Origin: CAYRVF01 sp964427535
GTDB lineage: Bacteria > Chloroflexota > Ktedonobacteria > Ktedonobacterales > JADMIN01
DNA length: 64,000 nt
Direction: 5' to 3'
Assembly (NCBI GenBank): GCA_964427535.1
Contig: CAYRVF010000003.1
Location: 1 to 64,000 of the forward strand
The notes beneath the pieces were generated by a model. It saw only the letters and a program-made list of their open reading frames with translations, had not been told where the DNA came from and ran no database searches. The position numbers and the translations under genes are program-made. Numbering within the stretch: the first letter of the stretch is position 1; every line of letters starts with the position of its first letter. Of this stretch, positions 17,240-26,400 are shown piece after piece.

Positions 17240-17563
17240 CGTGTCCTCCTGTTTCGCTGTCTGCCGAGCGCATCTCTCCTCTCCGAACATGCGGGGTCGC
17301 CGGGCAGGCGTGCCTCGTGCCGGGAGCAGGTCTCCACCTTCTGGCACGCGCGCGGAAGCCCAGATGACTATGACAGTAGAGCCGAGGTGAATGTTCGTCA
17401 AGCGTAAACGCGCGTAAACGCACGCATCTGTGCTAGGCGGTAACACGTACGCATGATGCGCGGGTACCACAGGCGCGCACGCCTATTTTCAGCTCAGCCA
17501 CTTTCTGGTACACTGGCGGGCAGACAGCCAGGCGGCTCTGGTGTCTGGTGGAGGGGAAGGCCA
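17240..17563. other. divergent intergenic region with short direct repeat
   Basis: 324 bases between the methyltransferase and antiporter genes. It holds two direct copies of CGTAAACGC at 17403-17411 and 17413-17421, ten bases apart, a spacing of one helical turn that would suit a regulator. No gene is seen. Confidence 0.45.
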
Positions 17564-18913
17564 GTGAAGCTCAAGTGGTGGCACATTCTGACGCTCGCCG
17601 CACCTGGCGCGTACGTCGCATGGTATCTCAATCGCTCAGGCGGGTTCGCGGGGCAGCTCACACTCGTCATCTTTGGGCTGGCGCTGCTCGCGCTGATTCC
17701 CCTGGCAACCCTCGTCGGGCAGGCCACGGAGGATCTCGCCTTCTTCCTCGGCGATCTGGCGGGCGGACTGCTGAACGCGACGTTGAGCAACGTCCCTGAG
17801 CTCGCTATCGGCGTATTTTTGCTCATCCATGCCAGCGCGCATATCAACACGCCGGCCACCGCGGCGACCGACCTCGACGTGATTCGTGGGCTGCTCATCG
17901 GCTCCGTCATCGAGAACATCCTGCTGACGCTGGGCCTCTCGGTGTTTCTCGGCGCGCTACGCAACGGCCGCATGACCTTCAATGCCTCCAATGCCGCCGG
18001 GTATGCCTCGATGCTCGCTCTTGCCGTCGTCGGCCTGGCGTTGCCGACGATCTCCACCGCATTCGCCCGCAAAGAAGACGCGACCGTCAATACCACCGAG
18101 ATCGTGAGCCTGCTCGTCGGCGGCGTGCTGCTCGTGACATACATGCTCTACATTGGCTCCGACATCTTTGGCTGGGGCGAGCCGTCGTCACGTGGCGCTC
18201 GCGGCGGCGCAGACGCAGCGGCTGATCGGAACGGAGAGGCATCAACCGGCGAGACCCTCAGTGAGTTGGCCTATGAGGAGGGCGTGGCCGCAGCCGCGGG
18301 TGTCGCGCTCGTGCGGCCAGGCACCGCGACGGAGACGGAAGTCGAGAAGCTGATCACCGCCGAGGAGCACGACGCGGAGCAATCCGCCGAGCGCGAGCGC
18401 TCCACCCACCAGCAGCGGCGTCGTGAACAGCCAGTGCGGTTCGCGCGGGCCATCGTCGTGCTGTTCGCCGTCACCGCCGTCACGGTCGCGATCGCCGGGC
18501 TGCTGGTGAGTGTCACCGACAACGTGATCGTCGATACGCCACTCACGCCGCTCTCCACCGGGCTAATCCTCTTCCCCATCGTCTGCAATATGGGTGAGGG
18601 TGCCAGCGCGCTCCTGAGTGGTTGGCGCAACAAGATGGAGCTGGCGATGTCGGTCGCGGCGGGGTCGAGCGTACAGATTCCGCTGTTCGTCACGCCGTTG
18701 CTGGTGTTCATCGGCTTCGTGCTGGCGCGCGGCAATTCGGCGCTTGACCTGACGCTCATCTTCAAGCCGCTGGAGCTGATCGTCGTAGGACTGGTGACGT
18801 TTGTCTACGCGCTCGTCAACCTCGACGGCGAGACAACCTGGCTCGAAGGGCTCCAACTGCTGGCGTTCTACGCCATGATCGCCGTCACCGCATTCGCGCT
18901 CCCAGGCGCATAG
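17564..18913 (+). CDS. CaxA-type calcium/cation:proton antiporter
   Basis: 449-residue member of the Ca2+:cation antiporter superfamily, exporting Ca2+ or Na+ in exchange for protons. The two inverted alpha-repeats are visible: GLLNATLSNVPELAIG in the first half and NMGEGASALLSGWRNKMELAMSVAAGSS in the second. Between them (about residues 205-300) is a long acidic and Arg/Gln-rich cytoplasmic loop, larger than in typical CaxA, that could be a regulatory segment. The start is taken as GTG 17564 after GAGGGGAAGG; an upstream frame to 17453 lacks hydrophobic or family sequence. Confidence 0.87.
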   Translation: MKLKWWHILTLAAPGAYVAWYLNRSGGFAGQLTLVIFGLALLALIPLATLVGQATEDLAFFLGDLAGGLLNATLSNVPELAIGVFLLIHASAHINTPATAATDLDVIRGLLIGSVIENILLTLGLSVFLGALRNGRMTFNASNAAGYASMLALAVVGLALPTISTAFARKEDATVNTTEIVSLLVGGVLLVTYMLYIGSDIFGWGEPSSRGARGGADAAADRNGEASTGETLSELAYEEGVAAAAGVALVRPGTATETEVEKLITAEEHDAEQSAERERSTHQQRRREQPVRFARAIVVLFAVTAVTVAIAGLLVSVTDNVIVDTPLTPLSTGLILFPIVCNMGEGASALLSGWRNKMELAMSVAAGSSVQIPLFVTPLLVFIGFVLARGNSALDLTLIFKPLELIVVGLVTFVYALVNLDGETTWLEGLQLLAFYAMIAVTAFALPGA

Positions 18914-19031
18914 GTGACCCTGGCACGCCGGTCAGACGCCGTCTCGGGCAGGCTGACCGGGGCGAAGGGGGGGCGCATCCCTGCGCGACTCTCCGCTCCT
19001 CCACCTCGTCCGCTGCCCCACATCCGTGCGC

Positions 19032-20168
19032 CTACGCGGCGCGTGTCGTGCGGCCATCCTCTAGAATGCGGGTGTACTCGGCGAACAGAGCGTCGAGCAC
19101 GCTGTCCCACGTGCGCCGCTCGGCCAGCTCGCGGGCGCGCACGCCCGCCTCTGCGCGGCGCGAGGGCTGCGCGAGCAGCATACGAACCGCGTCGGCGAAT
19201 CCGGCGGTATCTCCTGCCTGTGCGAGCCACCCCGTTGTGCCGGAGCGCACGGAATCGCGCACGCCCTCTACGTCGAAGCCGACGACGGGCAGTCCGCTCG
19301 CCATCGCTTCCATCACCACCTGACCAAATGTCTCAGTTAGCGAGGGGAAGGTGAACACGTCCGCCGAGGCGTACGCCTCGGCCAGCGCTGGGCCGCTCAG
19401 GTAGCCGGTGAACGTGGCGTTACGACCGCTGAGCGAGCGCTCCAGCTCGGCGCGGGCGGGTCCGTCGCCGACGAACACGAGATGCGCGCCGGTCTCGCCC
19501 AGCAGCTCGAACGCGTCGAGCAGCGCAGGCAGATTTTTCTCGTAGGAGAGGCGCCCGACGTAGAGCAGAATGGGGGTCTCGGGCGAGCCGGTCATGCGCC
19601 TGCGCCACGCCTCAGAGCGGCGCTGCGGCGAGAACAGCTCGGCGTCGACACCGCGCGGCCACACGCCCACGCGCTCGAAGCCCTGGCGATTCAGCTCGGC
19701 CGCGGTCGATCGGGACGGGCAGAGGGTCGCTGCGCAGGCATTGTGGATGAACCGCCGGTACGCCCACATCGGCTGCGCGAGCGCGCTCAGATGAAAGTAG
19801 TTGCAATAGGCGGCGAGATTGGTGTGATACGTCGAGAGCACCGGCACGCCGAGGCGCTGGCCCCAGAAGACGCCCGCGGCCCCCAGCAACACCGGGTCCG
19901 CCACGTGAATGATGTCTGGGCGGAAGAGTCCGAGCTGGCGCTCTAAGCGGGGCGACGGCAGTAGCGCGCGCAGCTCAGGATAGAACGGCAGCGGCACGCC
20001 ATGCGCCCCGACGACACGCGCGCCCGCATAGCGACGTGGGCTCCCTTCAGGGCCGAGCACGATCGCTGGGTGCTCGTGACGTTCGAGATAGTCTAGCAGC
20101 ATGGCAAGCGTCCGGGTGACGCCATCGAGCTTGGGCAGAAAGTTCTCGGTCACGAGCGCGACACGCAT
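19032..20168 (-). CDS. GT4 family glycosyltransferase, GDP-mannose-dependent type
   Basis: 378-residue retaining glycosyltransferase. The N-terminal MRVALVTENFLPKLDGVTRT glycine-rich loop, DIIHVADPVLLG, the acceptor-side STYHTNLAAYCNY, the nucleotide-sugar part YVGRLSYEKNLPALLDA, and the E-x7-E pattern in FPSLTETFGQVVMEAMASG are all present. It most resembles the MgtA/PimB-like alpha-mannosyltransferases that act on glycolipids at the membrane. Sulfoquinovosyl transferase SQD2-like activity is an alternative. Start ATG follows AGGAGG. It is not in an operon. Confidence 0.88.
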   Translation of the reverse strand: MRVALVTENFLPKLDGVTRTLAMLLDYLERHEHPAIVLGPEGSPRRYAGARVVGAHGVPLPFYPELRALLPSPRLERQLGLFRPDIIHVADPVLLGAAGVFWGQRLGVPVLSTYHTNLAAYCNYFHLSALAQPMWAYRRFIHNACAATLCPSRSTAAELNRQGFERVGVWPRGVDAELFSPQRRSEAWRRRMTGSPETPILLYVGRLSYEKNLPALLDAFELLGETGAHLVFVGDGPARAELERSLSGRNATFTGYLSGPALAEAYASADVFTFPSLTETFGQVVMEAMASGLPVVGFDVEGVRDSVRSGTTGWLAQAGDTAGFADAVRMLLAQPSRRAEAGVRARELAERRTWDSVLDALFAEYTRILEDGRTTRAA

Positions 20169-20434
20169 CGGGCATCCTCCTGTACCTTATCCGGAGAGAG
20201 GGTGCCATGCGGCGATTAAGCCTGGTCTAAGCGGGCATTAAACTTCGATGGCGAACGGGCGGATGGCGGGGTGTATACGTTGGGTGTCGAGAGAGAAGTG
20301 TGCCTATATGCGGGGAAGCGTGCTGATCTGGCACAGAATGTGCCGTCCGTCCTGTGTTCCGATGCGGAATCGAGTTGCCCACTGTGCGTGTGGGCGTGGT
20401 CATGATGGCTGGGTCGCGTGCAGGGAGGGTGCCT

Positions 20435-21250
20435 ATGCATCAGCAAAACGGAACGGATGTGACAGCGGCGACATCTGAGCGCCCGTGGCGCGCGAGTCTC
20501 TTGCTGCACCGTCAGGTGGTAAACGCGCGGACCGTCGAGTCGATCGGCAGTGTGAGCGATCTCGTCTTCGATCCACAGACGTGCCGGTTGGTCGCCATCG
20601 CGCTGGACGTTCCCGAGACGGACGCCTCGGTCAGCACCGTCGCGCGGCGGTTCCTCTCAGGGTATCGTCCGCCGTTCTATGTCGGTATGGAGCACATCGT
20701 CGCGCTCAACGACGATGTGGTGATCATCGACATCGACACGGCGCATCCCGCGCCGCCACAGAGTATGCAGCGCCTGCCGCATCTCAACCGTGTCCTGAAT
20801 CATCAGCTCGTCACGCTGCACGGCATGCGCCTGGGCCGGTTGGCCGACCTCCTGCTCGACTACCGCGGTGGTCAGGTCGTGGGGTATCTCATCAATCCGA
20901 CACGGCGCGGCGCGGCGGTGACGGTGACGCCCCCAACGCCCGCGGCGGAAGCTCCGGCGGATGACGCGGGGAGCGACTCCGAGCGCGCCCCGACGCTCTC
21001 GGGTCCGCTGCCAGCCAACCTGCGCATCGTCCCGGCATCGCCACGTGTGCGCGTGGGGCGCGAGCTAATTCTCGTGCTGGAGGATGTCGAGCCAGTCACG
21101 CGCGAGGATGTCGTGGTGCGGCGGCAGGCGGCGCGGCCCGCCAACGGTATCGCGCACGAGCACGACGAGCGTGCCGACGAGCTCGTGTGGCGCGTGGCGA
21201 GCGTCCCCGACACCGACCCTGACGCCCCGACCCAGGAGCTCCATCCGTAG
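20435..21250 (+). CDS. PRC-barrel domain protein (two barrels)
   Basis: 271 residues with two PRC-barrel-like units. The first spans about residues 15-90 (VVNARTVESIGSVSDLVFDPQTCRLVAIALDV); the second runs from about 110 (LVTLHGMRLGRLADLLLDYRGGQVVGYLI). The second is split by a roughly 45-residue Pro/Ala/Asp-rich insert before VRVGRELILVLEDVEPV. PRC barrels occur in RimM, photosynthetic reaction centre H subunits and stand-alone stress proteins; this is the last kind. ATG 20435 follows GCAGGGAGG. Confidence 0.75.
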   Translation: MHQQNGTDVTAATSERPWRASLLLHRQVVNARTVESIGSVSDLVFDPQTCRLVAIALDVPETDASVSTVARRFLSGYRPPFYVGMEHIVALNDDVVIIDIDTAHPAPPQSMQRLPHLNRVLNHQLVTLHGMRLGRLADLLLDYRGGQVVGYLINPTRRGAAVTVTPPTPAAEAPADDAGSDSERAPTLSGPLPANLRIVPASPRVRVGRELILVLEDVEPVTREDVVVRRQAARPANGIAHEHDERADELVWRVASVPDTDPDAPTQELHP

Positions 21251-21434
21251 CGGGCGCGAGCGGGCTGGAGTCTTCCGTCACGGCCGAAAGCTCCGCGACC
21301 CAGTGCGTGCACTCCCTTGCGGCAGGATGCCGGTCTGGCGCACAATGGACGAGATAGTGCCTAGCGCGAGAGCTGGTGCTATCCCTCATCCCGCTGGTAG
21401 GGAGAGGCAGGCGGAAGCCCAAGGTGCGGAGAGC

Positions 21435-22766
21435 ATGTCGGAGCAGGACAACACACGGCAGACGAACGTGGTCACGGAGCTCGAAGAACGCGGCTTGCTC
21501 TATCAGATGACTGAGAGTGGCCTGCCCCAGGCCGCGGAGAACGAGCGCCTCACGGTCTACGCCGGCTTCGACCCGAGCGCGAAGAGTCTGCATATCGGCA
21601 ACCTCGTGCCAGTGATGGCGCTCGCCCACTTCCAGCGCCACGGGCACCGGCCGATTCTCGTGGTTGGCGGCGGCACTGGCATGATCGGCGACCCGAGCGG
21701 CAAATCGAGCGAGCGCCCGCTGCTCACGCCGGAGGAGATCGCCAGCTACGTCGCGAACATCCAACAGCAGTTGCGGCGCTATCTCTCCTTCGAGGGGGAG
21801 AACGCCGCGCTGATCGTCAACAACGCCGACTGGCTCGGTCGCATGACGACCATTGAGTTCCTGCGCGACGTGGGCAAGCACTTCAGCGTCAACGCGATGC
21901 TCGCCAAAGAGTCGGTTCGGGAGCGGCTGGAGAACCGCGAGCAGGGCATCTCGTTCACCGAGTTTAGCTACATGATTCTTCAGGCGACGGATTACCTGCA
22001 CCTGTACGATGCCGAGCACACGACCGTGCAGGTTGGCGGCAGCGACCAGTGGGGCAACCTGGTCGCCGGAGTGGACCTGATTCGCAAGGTGCGCGGCGCG
22101 CATGTCCACGCGATGACGGTGCCGCTGATTCTCTCGGCAACGGGCGCCAAGTTCGGCAAGAGCGAGGGCAACGCGCTCTTCCTCGATCCCGAGATGACGA
22201 CGCCCTACAGCCTGTACCAGTACTTCATCAACACCGACGACCGCGACGTGGAGCATTACCTCAAGGTCTTTACCTTTCTGCCGCTGGACGAGGTCGCGGG
22301 CATTCTGCGCGAGCAGGCCGAGCATCCCGAGCGGCGGGTGGGCCAGCGGCGGCTGGCGTTCGAGGTGACCGCGCTGGTGCATGGTGAGCCGGTCGCGCGG
22401 GCGGTACGCTCGGCGTCGAACGCGCTCTTCGGCGAGGGGATTGGCGAGCTGACGCCCGAGGCGCTGGTACACCTGGCGGGCGCGGTGCCGACGACGCCGC
22501 TGCCAGATGCGGTGCTTGAAGACGGCCTCTCGGTGGTCGATGCGCTCGTGCTAGCGGGCATGCAGCCATCGAAGGGAGCGGCGCGCCGGCTGGTTCAGCA
22601 GGGCGGCGTCTACGTCAACGACAAGCGTGTGACCGATGTCGAGCGCACTCTCACAGCCGAGGACGCTCTCTTCGGACGTGCCATTCTGCTGCGCACCGGC
22701 AAGAACCGCTACGCACTGCTGCTGCGGAACGAAGCTCTGCCCGAGCTCGTGCTTGGCGACGACTGA
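21435..22766 (+). CDS. tyrS: tyrosyl-tRNA synthetase
   Basis: Charges tRNA-Tyr. 443 residues with class I signatures: HIGN (HIGH motif) in SLHIGNLVPVMAL near residue 54, GDPSGKSSERPL, the tyrosine-binding VGGSDQWGN near 195, and KFGKS (KMSKS equivalent) near 235. The C-terminal 80 residues form an S4 RNA-binding domain (SKGAARRLVQQGGVYVNDKRV). The ATG at 21435 was chosen by family length and a purine-rich AAGGTGCGGAGAG upstream; the open frame extends to 21084 but overlaps the PRC-barrel gene. I searched the 184-base leader for a T-box and found none. Confidence 0.97.
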   Translation: MSEQDNTRQTNVVTELEERGLLYQMTESGLPQAAENERLTVYAGFDPSAKSLHIGNLVPVMALAHFQRHGHRPILVVGGGTGMIGDPSGKSSERPLLTPEEIASYVANIQQQLRRYLSFEGENAALIVNNADWLGRMTTIEFLRDVGKHFSVNAMLAKESVRERLENREQGISFTEFSYMILQATDYLHLYDAEHTTVQVGGSDQWGNLVAGVDLIRKVRGAHVHAMTVPLILSATGAKFGKSEGNALFLDPEMTTPYSLYQYFINTDDRDVEHYLKVFTFLPLDEVAGILREQAEHPERRVGQRRLAFEVTALVHGEPVARAVRSASNALFGEGIGELTPEALVHLAGAVPTTPLPDAVLEDGLSVVDALVLAGMQPSKGAARRLVQQGGVYVNDKRVTDVERTLTAEDALFGRAILLRTGKNRYALLLRNEALPELVLGDD

Positions 22767-23221
22767 GCGGCAGCCCCCTCCCCCTGTCCCCCTCCCCCAC
22801 CTGGCGGTGAGAGAGGGGGAATGGACGTGTGCGCTTCGCGGCGCGTGCGGGTCTGGCTCCTCTCTCCTGACGTCAGGCGGGGGAGAGGCTGGGAGAGGGG
22901 GCCTTGCCCACGCACGACCGTACATGCCGCACCACTACGGCACAATCTATGCGGGTAGAAGTGGTCCGGTTGACCGTGCCGCGGCGAGAGCGCCAAGTGG
23001 GCGAGGGCGGTAGGCAGGCGCCGGTGGCATTTCTCGCTGGGGCGCGCGTCAGGCACGGCGAGAGTCGGTGAAACCAGAGAGCGCACGACTGAGAGTTGTA
23101 TGTGGTGTGGCGCGCGACTATTCGCGGCACGCGAGACGTGCGGTGCACCATTGGGTACTGTGTGGGGGCATGTCAGTACCACGCGAGCATGAACATGAAT
23201 GTGGCAGGCGGAGGGGAAGAC
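22767..23221. other. intergenic region with family B repeat
   Basis: 455 bases between tyrS and the KaiC-like gene. The first third is a family B repeat; the rest shows no gene, RNA or clear promoter. Confidence 0.5.
22774..22903 (+). repeat. family B repeat, copy 2
   Basis: About 130 bp, starting seven bases after the tyrS stop. It matches copy 1 almost throughout: ccctgtccccctccc, ggtgagagaggggga, gtctggctcct-tctcc, gggggagaggctgggag-gggggcc. Confidence 0.8.
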
Positions 23222-24889
23222 GTGAGTGAACGGAACGCGGAATTAGATTCAGGACGGCTGGCGTCACAGACGATGCCAGCGCGCGTCGACTCGACAGGTG
23301 TGCCGAATCTCGACATGGTGCTGGGCGGCGGCCTGCCGAAGCGCTCGCTCGTCATCATCGTGGGGCCTCCGGGCAGCGGGAAGACCACGCTGGCAAACCA
23401 GATGGCCTTCGCCACCGCGCGCGCGAGGCGACGTGTGCTCGTGTTCACCGCGCTCTCCGAGCCGACCAACAAGCTCGTGCTGCATCTGCGTTCGTTCACG
23501 TTTTTCGATGGCTCCCTCATCGGCGACAGGCTGCAATTCCTCAGTCTGCAGCAGTTTCTCGATGGCGGGCTTGAGGCGACAGCTGACCAGCTCGTCTCGA
23601 TCGCGCGGCAAGAGCGCGCCGACCTCGTCGTGATCGACGGCTTTCGTGGCATGCGCACCTCGGAGGAGAACCCGCGCGAGTCGCGCGAGTTCCTCTACGA
23701 TATCGGCACGAAGCTGAGCGTGCTCGGCATCACGACGCTCGTCACAACGGAGGCAGACCCGCGCGACCCGATGTTCTTTCCGGAAGCGACCACGGCCGAT
23801 GTGATCATCGGATTGCATTACAGCTTGGTGGGCGTGCGCGAGCGACGCGCGATTGAGGCGGTCAAGGTTCGCGGCTCCCGCATCATGACGGGCCTGCATG
23901 GCCTGCGGATCGAGGAACGCGGTGCGATGGTGTATCCGCGCCTGGAGGCGCGCGTGCAGGCGTTCGAGACGATGGGCGCCCCCGAGACGACAGACAGCGA
24001 GGGGGTAGAAGCTCCACCGACCAGCGAGCGGGCACGTTTCGACCTTCACGAGCTGGATGCTTTGCTGCAAGGCGGAGTGCCGCGCGAAACCAGCACGCTG
24101 CTCGCCGGCAGCCAGGGCACGGGCAAGACGCTGCTAGCGCTGCACTTTGCCCTTTCGGGCGTGCGCGCAGGCGAACAGACCCTCTTCGTCGGTTTTCGTG
24201 AGAGCCGGTCGCAGATGCTGCGCGTGGCCGACGCCTTCGATTTCGGCCCCAGCCTGCGGAATGCGCTCACGCCCGGAGGGCCGCTCACGCTCCATCGCTG
24301 GCCGCCGGTTGAGCTACATCCCGATATCGTCGCGGATACGTTGCTGCGCAGTCTCGACGAGCTGCATGTGCGCAGGCTCGTCGTCGACGGTGTCACCGAG
24401 GTAGAGCGTGCGATCGCGCGGAGCAATGATCCCCAGCGCATTTACGATTATTTCGGTGCTCTTGTCGAAGCGTTGCGGCGACGGCACATCACGTCGCTCT
24501 TTGTTACGGATGCCTCGCGCGTGCTTGGCCCCGACGTCATTCTGGGGAATAATCCCGCTACCATGCTGGCGGAGAATCTGATCTACGTGCAACATGTCAC
24601 GGAGCATGGCCGGCTGCACCGCGTGCTCTCCGTCGTGAAAATGAGGTACTCGGCACATGATGACTCCCTGCGCGAATTCATCATTACTCCTACCGGGGGT
24701 GTGCGGGTGCTCAGTCGCTTCGAGAGCCAGACCTGGGCTTCCAGAAGCTCGCCTCCTCCACTCGAGGACCTTCCGGCACCTCAGCCCGAAGAACAACGGA
24801 CGCAGCACAACACAGACGGCATGCCTCGCAAAAGGAGCGCGTCGTCGCGAGCCGACCACCGGCGTTTGCACACTGAGGATGCACCGTGA
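23222..24889 (+). CDS. double-domain KaiC/RAD55-family ATPase
   Basis: 555 residues with two KaiC-like RecA domains. Domain 1 has Walker A GPPGSGKT at 48-55 and Walker B LVVIDG at 135-140; domain 2 has Walker A GSQGTGKT at 296-303 and LVVDGV at 386-391. Each domain ends with a KaiC-type substrate strand (VKVRGSR near 215; KMRYSAH near 473, where Gly of the usual RGS is Tyr). The second domain keeps FRES near 327, but the phosphosite region of true clock KaiC is not recognisable. A GTG start at 23222 follows GGAGGGG. The stop overlaps the next gene, a response regulator, by four bases, so the two are coupled. A signalling role is likelier than a circadian clock, as no kaiB or kaiA is seen. Confidence 0.85.
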   Translation: MSERNAELDSGRLASQTMPARVDSTGVPNLDMVLGGGLPKRSLVIIVGPPGSGKTTLANQMAFATARARRRVLVFTALSEPTNKLVLHLRSFTFFDGSLIGDRLQFLSLQQFLDGGLEATADQLVSIARQERADLVVIDGFRGMRTSEENPRESREFLYDIGTKLSVLGITTLVTTEADPRDPMFFPEATTADVIIGLHYSLVGVRERRAIEAVKVRGSRIMTGLHGLRIEERGAMVYPRLEARVQAFETMGAPETTDSEGVEAPPTSERARFDLHELDALLQGGVPRETSTLLAGSQGTGKTLLALHFALSGVRAGEQTLFVGFRESRSQMLRVADAFDFGPSLRNALTPGGPLTLHRWPPVELHPDIVADTLLRSLDELHVRRLVVDGVTEVERAIARSNDPQRIYDYFGALVEALRRRHITSLFVTDASRVLGPDVILGNNPATMLAENLIYVQHVTEHGRLHRVLSVVKMRYSAHDDSLREFIITPTGGVRVLSRFESQTWASRSSPPPLEDLPAPQPEEQRTQHNTDGMPRKRSASSRADHRRLHTEDAP

Positions 24890-25347
24890 GCACTGGCGAT
24901 ACTCCGACACCACAAGCCGCCGCGGGAGGGAGAACACTCACGGATAAGCAAACGGAGGCATCTCCTCTACAGACGCGGGGCGCCGTCCTTGTGTTGATCG
25001 CCGAGGATGAAGAACCGATCGCCGAGGCCCTGGCCATTATGGTCGAGGAGGCCGGGTATCGCGCTATCCTCGCACGGCACGGACGCGAAGCACTGGAGCT
25101 CGCACGCGAGCATCCGCCAGCGCTCGTCATCACCGATCTGATGATGCCCTATCTCGACGGAGCGTCCCTGATTCAAGCGATTCGGGACGACGCCGCCGCG
25201 AAAGGGTTATCCGCCCCGCCGATCATCCTGATGACCGCGGCATCCGGCAGGCGCGCTGAGGAAGCCCGCCCGGACGTGCTGCTCAGCAAGCCATTCGACC
25301 TCGACGAGGTGGAGACGCTGCTCAGCCGCTTTCTGGGCGCGGAGTGA
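24886..25347 (+). CDS. single-domain response regulator (CheY-like)
   Basis: 153 residues: about 35 disordered residues, then one receiver domain. Acidic pocket AEDEE near 43, phospho-acceptor Asp in ITDLMMPYLDG near 86, Thr in MTAASG and Lys in LLSKPFD are all present. No output domain follows, so it signals through protein contact. The GTG start lies inside the stop region of the KaiC-like gene (GTGA overlap), so both are made from one message; the KaiC-like ATPase is the likely partner. Confidence 0.88.
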   Translation: MSTGDTPTPQAAAGGRTLTDKQTEASPLQTRGAVLVLIAEDEEPIAEALAIMVEEAGYRAILARHGREALELAREHPPALVITDLMMPYLDGASLIQAIRDDAAAKGLSAPPIILMTAASGRRAEEARPDVLLSKPFDLDEVETLLSRFLGAE

Positions 25348-25356
25348 GGCGGAATA

Positions 25357-25396
25357 TCACCCCCAACACCCCTCCCTCAAGGGAAGGGGTCGCTGT
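25357..25396 (+). repeat. family A repeat
   Basis: atcacccccaacacccctccctcaagggaaggggtcgctgtt begins ten bases after the response-regulator stop and is followed by an inverted family B element. Confidence 0.75.
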
Positions 25397-25439
25397 TAGG
25401 AGGGACGAGGCCTGCGGAGGAGTAGTGTGGCGGCAGGGT

Positions 25440-25568
25440 GGCCCCCTCTTCCAGCCTCTCCCCCAGCTGACGCTGGGAGAGAGGAACCAGACACACGCGG
25501 CGCGTAGCACACGTGTCCCATTTCCCCCTCTCTCGGCGTGAGCTGGGGGAGGGGGTCAGGGGGAGGGG
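25440..25568 (-). repeat. family B repeat, copy 3, inverted
   Basis: Reverse-complement orientation relative to copies 1 and 2: ggccccctc-tccagcctctcccc, gagagaggaaccaga, central cacgcggcgcg, cccctctctc, gggggagggggtcagggggagggg. It ends directly at the queC stop (25569). Confidence 0.8.
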
Positions 25569-26279
25569 CTAGCGGGCAGGTGCCGCGTAGGGCAGTGGAT
25601 CGGTCTCGCCGGCTTCGCCGAAGCCGCGCAGGCGGAGCAGGCAGCTATCGCAGGTGCCGCATGCCTCCGCTCCTCCTTCGTAGCAGCTCCATGTGAGCTC
25701 CCATGGTACCCCGAGACGGGTGCCCTCACGGACGATGGCGGCTTTGGTCATATAGAGCAGAGGCGCGTGGTAGCGCAGCGTCCGCCCATCTTCCGTGCCT
25801 GCCTTGGTCGCCAGGTTCGCCGTCTGCTGGAACGAGTCGAGGAACTCCGGACGGCAATCAGGGTAGCCGCTATAGTCTTGGAAGTTTATCCCGAGGAAGA
25901 TATCGTCCGCGCCAAGCACCTCCGCGTAGGCCGTGGCGAGTGAGAGGAAGACCAGATTGCGCGCGGGCACGTAGGTCGGCGGAATCCCCTCGCCGATCTC
26001 GCTATCGGTGCGAGCATGTGGCACTGGGATGTCGGCGGTGAGGGCGCTGCCGCCGAAGAGGCGCAGATCGATATCGATCACCTTATGCTCGCGGCTGCCG
26101 AGGGCCTGTGCGACCCGGTGAGCGGCCTCCAACTCGCGCTCGTGGCGCTGCCCATAGCGGAAGGCGAGAGTGTAGGGCGCGAATCCTCGCTCGACGGCGA
26201 GGGCGAGCGTGGTGGAAGAGTCTAATCCGCCGGAGAGTAAGACGACCGCACGCGGCTGCCGCGTCGACGGCTGAGACAT
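25569..26279 (-). CDS. queC: 7-cyano-7-deazaguanine synthase
   Basis: Converts 7-carboxy-7-deazaguanine to preQ0 with ATP and ammonia, for queuosine or deazapurine biosynthesis. 236 residues with the PP-loop LSGGLDSS at 15-22, the family segment [34 protein letters not shown], and the four Zn-binding cysteines in the C-terminal [13 protein letters not shown]. Start ATG follows AAAGGAG. queD, queE and folE are not in the window, and no DNA-modification (dpd) genes are adjacent, so a queuosine role is the simpler reading. Confidence 0.96.
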   Translation of the reverse strand: MSQPSTRQPRAVVLLSGGLDSSTTLALAVERGFAPYTLAFRYGQRHERELEAAHRVAQALGSREHKVIDIDLRLFGGSALTADIPVPHARTDSEIGEGIPPTYVPARNLVFLSLATAYAEVLGADDIFLGINFQDYSGYPDCRPEFLDSFQQTANLATKAGTEDGRTLRYHAPLLYMTKAAIVREGTRLGVPWELTWSCYEGGAEACGTCDSCLLRLRGFGEAGETDPLPYAAPAR

Positions 26280-26400
26280 GCGAGGCGCTCCTTTGCAGAC
26301 ACGTGCGGCGCACGAGAGCGTAGTTCAATCGGCATATTCGGCTGTCATTGTAGCAGATGCGTGTCGTGCGCGCCGCGCGCGGAGCATATGCCGCCGGGCG

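Noticed and set aside
21251..21434. T-box leader before tyrS
   Set aside because: No AG-box, specifier loop or TGGNACCGCG-type antiterminator could be found.
21096..22472. 458-residue minus-strand frame opposite tyrS
   Set aside because: Antisense shadow typical of high-GC codon bias; tyrS is certain.
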